From: Allolobophora icterica | Lineage: Eukaryota; Annelida; Clitellata; Crassiclitellata; Lumbricidae | Length of the DNA: 64,000 nt | Reading direction: 5' to 3' | NCBI GenBank assembly: GCA_963556255.1 | Contig: OY744609.1 | Coordinates: 5,158,334 to 5,222,333 of the forward strand | Shown here: positions 56,707 through 64,000 of the stretch, piece after piece | How the letters are laid out: each line of letters starts with the position of its first letter | How positions within the stretch are numbered: position 1 is the stretch's first letter | Notes under the pieces: model-generated | The model's database searches: none | Told to the model about the DNA's origin: nothing | The model's input: the letters and a program-made list of their open reading frames with translations, nothing else | Program-made: the position numbers and the translations under genes

Positions 56707-59700
56707 CTAATCCTTTCTGCGTGGAATCAGTCGAACTTCGTAGCTAGACGGATTGACGGTCAGCCCACAGACGTCCTTCACCTCGATCGAGTTCTGGCCC
56801 TCTGGTGGCAGGATTTCGAAATGCTGAACGAGACTGGTTAGAAGGAGAAAGATTTCCTGACGACCAAGATTTTCAGCGACGCAGGTACGCCTACCTAAGG
56901 AATTGGAGACAAAAACTGCAATCGGGCATTGTTTCAAATCTTTGTAGTTAGTACATTAACCTCTCCTGACCTACTATGCCCTAAACAGAGCTATCCAATT
57001 TGGCTAGTCTAATGAACAATCTGACTTAAATAACCATACATAGTTTATCCTCATAGAGGCTAGCTACCCTGATCTGACCTTAACTGTTCTGACCTGACTT
57101 AGTTACCGTGACCTGACTGATCTGGCCTAGATAACATACCCTAGCTGACTTGAACTAGTCTACCTGACATGATTTATTCTATTCTGTTGCATTCCATGTA
57201 ACTGTATCCTGGTCTAATCAATTTGCTCATCTCTAATCTAATCCCCTTTTCAATGTACCTATCGGAAGTTTCATTCATTAGATTCTGCTCATCTGGCTGC
57301 TCATCATGACATCATATGCTTAATGAACAGAGGTAAGGTGACAGCACTTGTTCTTCTTGACTTGCCTGCTGCTTTTGATACTGTGGATCACTCTTTTCTT
57401 TCTTCGTCAACTCAAGCACGGGTTTGGGATCTCTGATCTTGCACTAAATTGGTTAGTACTTATCTTAGTCCACACACTCCTATACGTTTGAATTATTTAT
57501 TTTTTGTCGGGAGGGTTATGCTCTAACTGATATTTACTTTGGCGTCTATTACAGCCGTATCATCTATAATTCCGGAACTCACCGATTCCGAACGGAATGA
57601 TCCGATCTCTTCCAACTACATTGTTGTCTTCATCCAGGAATCGTTCCGGACGAAAGTTTTCCGGGTCCAGCCAAATATTTGGGTCCATGTGCATTCCGTA
57701 GATATTAAACATTACCTGCAAAATATGTATGTAGCAGGTAGATTTGTTTTATTTTATTGTTCATTGCTTTACATAAATAAGCTATTAATAATAATATTAA
57801 AGACACAAACACATATAACAAAACACAGCATTTCTCAAACACAGCGCATTAAACACAAGCACAGCTGAACAAGACACAAACACATATAACAAAACACAGC
57901 ATTTCTCAAACACAGCGCATTAAACACAAGCACAGCTGAACAAGACACAAACACATATAACAAAACACAGCATTTCTCAAACACAGCGCATTAAACACAA
58001 GCACAGCTGAACAAGACACAAACACATATAACAAAACACAGCATTTCTCAAACACAGCGCATTAAACACAAGCACAGCTGAACAAGACACAAACACATAT
58101 AACAAAACACAGCATTTCTCAAACACAGCGCATTAAACACAAGCACAGCTGAACAAGACACAAACACATATAACAAAACACAGCATTTCTCAAACACAGC
58201 GCATTAAACACAAGCACAGCTGAACAAGACACAAACACATATAACAAAACACAGCATTTCTCAAACACAGCGCATTAAACACAAGCACAGCTGAACAAGA
58301 CACAAACACATATAACAAAACACAGCATTTCTCAAACACAGCGCATTAAACACAAGCACAGCTGAACAAGACACAAACACATATAACAAAACACAGCATT
58401 TCTCAAACACAGCGCATTAAACACAAGCACAGCTGAACAAGACACAAACACATATAACAAAACACAGCATTTCTCAAACACAGCGCATTAAACACAAGCA
58501 CAGCTGAACAAGACACAAACACATATAACAAAACACAGCATTTCTCAAACACAGCGCATTAAACACAAGCACAGCTGAACAAGACACAAACACATATAAC
58601 AAAACACAGCATTTCTCAAACACAGCGCATTAAACACAAGCACAGCTGAACAAGACACAAACACATATAACAAAACACAGCATTTCTCAAACACAGCGCA
58701 TTAAACACAAGCACAGCTGAACAAGACACAAACACATATAACAAAACACAGCATTTCTCAAACACAGCGCATTAAACACAAGCACAGCTGAACAAGACAC
58801 AAACACATATAACAAAACACAGCATTTCTCAAACACAGCGCATTAAACACAAGCACAGCTGAACAAGACACAAACACATATAACAAAACACAGCATTTCT
58901 CAAACACAGCGCATTAAACACAAGCACAGCTGAACAAGACACAAACACATATAACAAAACACAGCATTTCTCAAACACAGCGCATTAAACACAAGCACAG
59001 CTGAACAAGACACAAACACATATAACAAAACACAGCATTTCTCAAACACAGCGCATTAAACACAAGCACAGCTGAACAAGACACAAACACATATAACAAA
59101 ACACAGCATTTCTCAAACACAGCGCATTAAACACAAGCACAGCTGAACAAGACACAAACACATATAACAAAACACAGCATTTCTCAAACACAGCGCATTA
59201 AACACAAGCACAGCTGAACAAGACACAAACACATATAACAAAACACAGCATTTCTCAAACACAGCGCATTAAACACAAGCACAGCTGAACAAGACACAAA
59301 CACATATAACAAAACACAGCATTTCTCAAACACAGCGCATTAAACACAAGCACAGCTGAACAAGACACAAACACATATAACAAAACACAGCATTTCTCAA
59401 ACACAGCGCATTAAACACAAGCACAGCTGAACAAGACACAAACACATATAACAAAACACAGCATTTCTCAAACACAGCGCATTAAACACAAGCACAGCTG
59501 AACAAGACACAAACACATATAACAAAACACAGCATTTCTCAAACACAGCGCATTAAACACAAGCACAGCTGAACAAGACACAAACACATATAACAAAACA
59601 CAGCATTTCTCAAACACAGCGCATTAAACACAAGCACAGCTGAACAAGACACAAACACATATAACAAAACACAGCATTTCTCAAACACAGCGCATTAAAC

Positions 59701-62700
59701 ACAAGCACAGCTGAACAAGACACAAACACATATAACAAAACACAGCATTTCTCAAACACAGCGCATTAAACACAAGCACAGCTGAACAAGACACAAACAC
59801 ATATAACAAAACACAGCATTTCTCAAACACAGCGCATTAAACACAAGCACAGCTGAACAAGACACAAACACAGCACCTAACAACTCAACCACAGCACAAC
59901 ATCAACACAATGCAACATAAAACAATAGGCTCTCAACACAGCATAGCCACAACACTTACACAACTCCCAAACCGCAAAACAAACACGACCAAACCAGGCA
60001 GTACCACAGCACAACCTATGCGGTGAAAAACTGATCTGCAGAGTGCGCGACCAGAACACCTACCAAGGATCCTCCTGGAACAAAGTACCCAGACGTTGTG
60101 GTGTCCTTGAGCGTCGCGTGGGGCAGAGCCAACGGCACAACCGTGTGGCGCCTCATCAATTCCAAAATGAAAGCCTCCGTGTACGGAAGCTGAGCTTTGT
60201 CATCAAGCGACGGATACCTGTCACCTGGAATCACCGTATCGATCTCGCTCCGCACGCGTGACTGGACAGCCTGGTGATTAGCTAGTTCCACGATGGCCCA
60301 GAGAGTGGTAGAAACGATCGTGTCCGATCCTCCAAGACACATGTCCCTGAGGATGAAGAGCAGGTCCTGATGGTTGTATTCGGGTCCCTCGTCCTCAAGG
60401 AAACGCCGGACGAATGAGGGCTCACCATCCGGAGATTTGTTCAGCGCCACTCCTTCCTCGAGACCCTTTATCATTCCGTTCTGACAACGCACCATGTTCG
60501 CGATCTTCTTCCGGTACTTCGGCAGGAAGCGAAGCAACGGAGCCATGTCAATCGATTGGTCCAAGTTCTCCACAAACTCGGTGGCTGTGGCGACAATGGA
60601 GCGATATCCGTTTCCTGTGGTGAGGAACCGTCGCCCGAATAGGACGCTTATTATGATGCTAGACACAGCATGCATTGTGAGTTCTTTCGGATTCAGCGCA
60701 CGCCCTTTGTGTTGTCGGAACTCTTCAAACAGATCAGCCGCTTTCAGGAGGATGCGCTCCTCGGTTACTTTGTCGACGCCGAAGCCGAGCTCCTTGAGGC
60801 AGATCAGTGAGAGTTTGTGGTACTTCTTGAAGAGCTCCGTGTAATGCGCGAACGCCAAACCTACGTGGGAACATTAAACGATCGACGTCAGTCAGTGTTT
60901 ATGAATGTTGACTCGAGAACATTGGCGTCAATGAAGTGCAATGTGATTAAATGTGATGCAGTGCGTTTGTAAAGTAGTGCGACCTAATGCTATGTAATGC
61001 AATGCAAAGAACGCAGAGCAATGCAGTGCAATGTAAGGTTATGTTGGATTACTTATTGTGAAGTAGATACGTTGCACAGATTATTTCTATCAACCTTGCG
61101 ATTGTATCAGAATCGTTGTATAACGCATGCTAACATCTCAGTAGCGTTGGAAGTAATAGGTGCATGTAAATTGTAATTGTAACAGCAAATTTATTTAGCG
61201 CAATTCTACTGTAGACCTGTTGAAAGCGCTCAGTGTAAACATGATTGCGTATCATTCTATTAATTCCATTGTTATCAGCATAAGAGCATCTAACTCCAGT
61301 ATGAACAACTAGGAAAGCTGTTAATAATGAGATGTAGATCAAGACCGACCTCGAAGACCCTTGTTGAGGCAAGTGGCTTCCGTCCATAGACCTGGCTTAT
61401 CTGCGAAGGCTTCACCGTGTCTCATCATTGCATCGGCTATCGCCTCCTTTCCATTTAGTATAACCGCCAATCTATTGCCACAATCACGCAAGAACATGCA
61501 GTCTGTAATAATCACTAGGGCTAAGAACAAATCGGAATAGATGAAATCGCGTGGAATCAGATAGGCCCTAGTATCAGATTGAATTAGAACCATCCACATA
61601 AGATCTGATTATAAATATGAGACTAATTCGTAAGAGTAGAACAGAATCGGAACAGAATATATTGAGCTAACACCTGCTGAACTTACATGGGGTCAGTTGC
61701 GCACATGGCTCTAGCTATAGGTTTCAAGATGGCGTCAAATACGCACATGGTTTTAACTGTCAACCCAGGTGGGATTTGTTGGTGGGTGCACGTGTGTGTG
61801 AGATCTCACCAGTGGCGACTTTTCCCACGTTATCTGCTTCTTAACAAGCTTGTTCTTAACGAACACTGTTCAGAGTGGCGTGAAGAGCCTTCGATGGGTT
61901 CTTTTCATTGCATTTAAGGTGTAACTTTAACACTGTTCGTTTCTTGCATCTTGAACGATTTATTATTTTAATATGTAAAAATAAGTTGGTCGTCCTTATT
62001 GCACCCGTCCATTGGTCGTCCATAATATTCAAATGTCTTAGGATGGCGTTCGATCGAAGGTCAACAGTCTACGTTTATGGCGTTCTTGTAATAGGGGCCT
62101 ATCTGGGACCCGGTGTTAATGGTCTCTCCACAGGCGAAAGACCGCATGAACAAGTCATTAAATACAATATACAGTACAATATACAATATACAGTACAACT
62201 GTATTTCATTTTGCCCTTCCTTCCAAAGTTCAGAAGTGCACTCGACCATACATACGACAGAACATCGATGGCGCTGAGTAATTGTGAGTGAAGGACTTGC
62301 TTAAGGTCCCTACAAAGTAATTTCCTTGGGTGAGGCTCGAACCCGTACTCTCCGCATTACTGCCTGAGCACTCTTACCAATCAGCCACCGTGCCCCACTA
62401 GGCCTATGACAATAATATTAAGCAGGTGCGAAAGACTACCTAGGGTGGGCCAGGCCTGCACACACACACACACACAACCACGGCGATTTCTAGAAGCTTT
62501 GAACGACAGTTGACGAGCTGAAACTCGTTGAGGCAACTTTAGGTTTCGTAACAATGGATGAATTACATTCATAGAGAGCATAACCCTTAGCATAAACATT
62601 AGCGCTACATAAAGTACACTCGTGTGCTGGACGAACTCCGCCTATGCAAGTCAAAGTCCTCGTTCAAGTAAGTTAGAAGACATGAATTCGGACGAGAGGA

Positions 62701-63410
62701 TGTTCGTCAAAAAGTATGAGTGCGTACACACCAGAGTTGCAGCCGAAACAATTGTCTATAAATTCCAGAGCATTGATGTCGAAGGTTTATTAGATAGTAG
62801 TAATTCAAATGTAAACTGGGTTAGGCCTATCGTTTCAGTTGGTGATCAACTTGAACCTAAAATACTTCGACTAGATTATGTTGTTTCATTTAACAACACT
62901 GTGTCGCAACGAAGATGATTAACGTCGCCCTCCTCATTTATCAAGACTTGGGATTGGCACCACCCGAAAACAGGGTAATGACGGAGCTTAGCTAGACGAA
63001 TTAAGTAGTTTCCGTTTAAAGCCGCTGAGTAGATTTGTTTCGATAGCTTTCACTTGGAGATTCCTCGTCTATAATATTATAACAGTCATGAGACTGCATA
63101 CCTGTAAGATACCTTTAACTCTAAATTGTTACCGACATTATGACTTGCAGTCATACCTTCGCCCCGTGTTGAATGTGAATATAGGACCCAGTTTTTCGGC
63201 TGTCTTCATGAAGAACTCGGGTAAGACATCCATGCCACCGCAAACAAAAGGAAGCGATCCCACGATGGGAAGGGACGGCAGGGAAGGAGGGTATTGCTTC
63301 CCTTCCTCCTTGCCGCTTCTGTTGCTGCTGCCATTCCTCCTGAAGAGGTAAACAGCGAGGGCGACTACGAGTGTTGTCAAGACAACGGGAAATGCGTCTA
63401 CGTCCAGCAT
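56707..63410 (-). CDS. Cytochrome P450, CYP2 clan (gene E, divergent), five coding exons
   Basis: Predicted ER-bound monooxygenase; substrate unknown. Exons, all minus: 63410-63157, 61471-61350, 60860-60064, 57715-57583, 56894-56707. They total 497 codons with the same phases as A to D, so the structure is ancestral. Features are a longer Ser/Gly-rich linker after the anchor (SSNRSG), PPSLPSLP hinge, I-helix GGSDTIVSTT, K-helix ELMR and RPERFLD. The haem signature FGIG|RRTCVAE (Cys440) has Ala where A to D have Gly, and the C-terminus ends RRKD. Exon GC content is visibly higher than in A to D. Intron 3 holds the 71-bp minisatellite and intron 4 a LINE fragment. The ATG directly follows TGCTCCTAG. 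Confidence 0.93.
57331..57480 (+). mobile_element. LINE reverse transcriptase fragment in intron 4 of gene E
   Basis: The plus strand reads GKVTALVLLDLPAAFDTVDH, the palm motif region of CR1/L2-type reverse transcriptases. It is followed, after a frameshift, by GFGISDLALNWL. Antisense to gene E. Confidence 0.85.
57802..59870. repeat. 71-bp minisatellite, about 29 units
   Basis: Unit GACACAAACACATATAACAA…CACAGCTGAACAA repeats with a period of exactly 71 and no difference I can see between units. It lies in intron 3 of gene E. The sequences on both sides (57780-57801 and 59871-59990) are CACA-rich relatives. Cytosine and adenine dominate one strand (few G). Confidence 0.98.
60861..61349. other. 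Intron 2 of gene E
   Basis: GATGCAATGCAATG-type degenerate repeats near 60930-61050. No feature otherwise. Confidence 0.6.
62220..62396 (-). mobile_element. tRNA-derived SINE in intron 1 of gene E
   Basis: Minus-strand head GGGGCACGGTGGCTGATTGG and B box GGTTCGAGCCTC. The body shares CTTAAGCAAGTCCTTCACTC with other SINE copies of the window. Confidence 0.7.
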
Positions 63411-64000
63411 CTAGGAGCAGAGAATCGAAAACAATGGCATAAAATACAATGCAATGCAAAGTAATTATACGCAGTACAATACCCTACCATACAATACAAT
63501 ACCATACAAAGCGAATAAATAGATTGCAGCGCAGATAGAGAAATATAGAGACAAGAACTCCACCAGTGCTCGTACTCAGGCAGTGCCAGTCCCAAGCCTG
63601 GATGAAGGAGAAGGGCGACGCTAGCGATATTTGCTATCACACAGTGTCGTTAAACTGAAACTACTGGGAGAGGTGGAGAATTCAGAGATAAGGTGCAGAC
63701 CGTTGAGAAGAGGACTGAAATAAAGGAACTAGAGAATATATCGACGTTTTTGAAGAAATACGAGCCTCGGAGAACTTACGGCGCTTTTATGAGTTAGGAT
63801 ATCAAAGGTCGTTGGGCATATATAATTATTAAATGTCTTGATACATACATAAACCGGTGGCGTCCGATTCTTTATAGTAGGTTTTAAACTAAGCAGCTCA
63901 GCCATTCTACGCAATTAAAGCCACAAGTCTCAAGGTTTTTAACAGCATACATGTCTGATTTATTACAGGCCAACCGTTGTAAAACTTTCTTATTTTCTCA
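63411..64000. other. 5' flank of gene E
   Basis: CAATACAATAC-type degenerate repeats at 63435-63520. No gene or clear promoter identified; the non-coding first exon of E should lie here or beyond the window. Confidence 0.4.

Noticed and set aside
57802..59870. CRISPR-like regular array
   Set aside because: The 71-bp units follow each other with no unique spacers, and the genome is eukaryotic; it is a minisatellite.
62622..62918. 98-codon plus-strand frame in intron 1 of gene E
   Set aside because: No recognisable domain and no supporting context; probably a chance frame.

Overview
This window is animal genomic DNA and shows no bacterial features. It is AT-rich, its genes are split by introns with GT-AG (twice GC-AG) splice sites, and it is dense in transposons, tRNA-derived SINEs and microsatellites. 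The type of LTR retrotransposon (Gmr1-like, known mainly from deuterostomes), the frequent TAGGCCTA-type words and the repeat families suggest a marine invertebrate deuterostome, most likely an echinoderm. That placement is inference; no marker gene proves it.

The backbone is a head-to-tail array of five cytochrome P450 genes of the CYP2 clan, all on the minus strand. They are called A to E here: A 2775-9105, B 17397-21566, C 37120-41924, D 44674-49849, E 56707-63410. Each has five coding exons with the same intron positions and phases (2, 1, 0, 1). In each, joining the exons I located gives one uninterrupted frame of 499, 499, 496, 497 and 497 codons. A to D are close paralogs and E is more diverged. 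All keep the N-terminal membrane anchor, proline hinge, ExxR, PERF and the haem cysteine signature, which the last intron splits. Gene A has lost the I-helix acid-threonine pair. In all five genes a polypyrimidine tract plus AG lies directly against the ATG, so a non-coding first exon further upstream is likely.

Spacers and introns are duplicated along with the genes, so shared blocks (360-1370 with 15227-16650; upstream modules near 24.1, 33.9, 43.2 and 53.3 kb) act as landmarks of the tandem duplication and as paralogous empty sites for transposon insertions. Younger insertions interrupt this framework. They include a truncated LTR element in intron 1 of A (6.5-8.8 kb), a piggyBac element (10.5-14.0 kb) holding a foldback-like element that itself holds a mariner-type MITE, and several hAT-type MITEs with 8-bp target duplications. 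There are also two Helentron-like elements (33.0-33.9 and 35.8-36.7 kb), a Tc1-type snap-back MITE in intron 2 of D, and LINE 3' fragments.

The largest non-P450 object is a complete LTR retrotransposon at 24642-31754. It has 480-bp LTRs that look identical, a 5-bp target duplication and a single 1873-codon Gag-Pol frame. Integrase lies upstream of reverse transcriptase, the rare Gmr1-like order. Its capsid region resembles the SCAN domain and is preceded by a long repetitive coiled coil. It is probably a recent insertion and perhaps still active.

Other structural oddities are a 71-bp minisatellite of about 29 near-identical units inside intron 3 of gene E, a 581-bp (CCA)n tract, and repeats rich in consensus splice donors. 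I found no RNA gene, CRISPR array or second host gene family that I can support.
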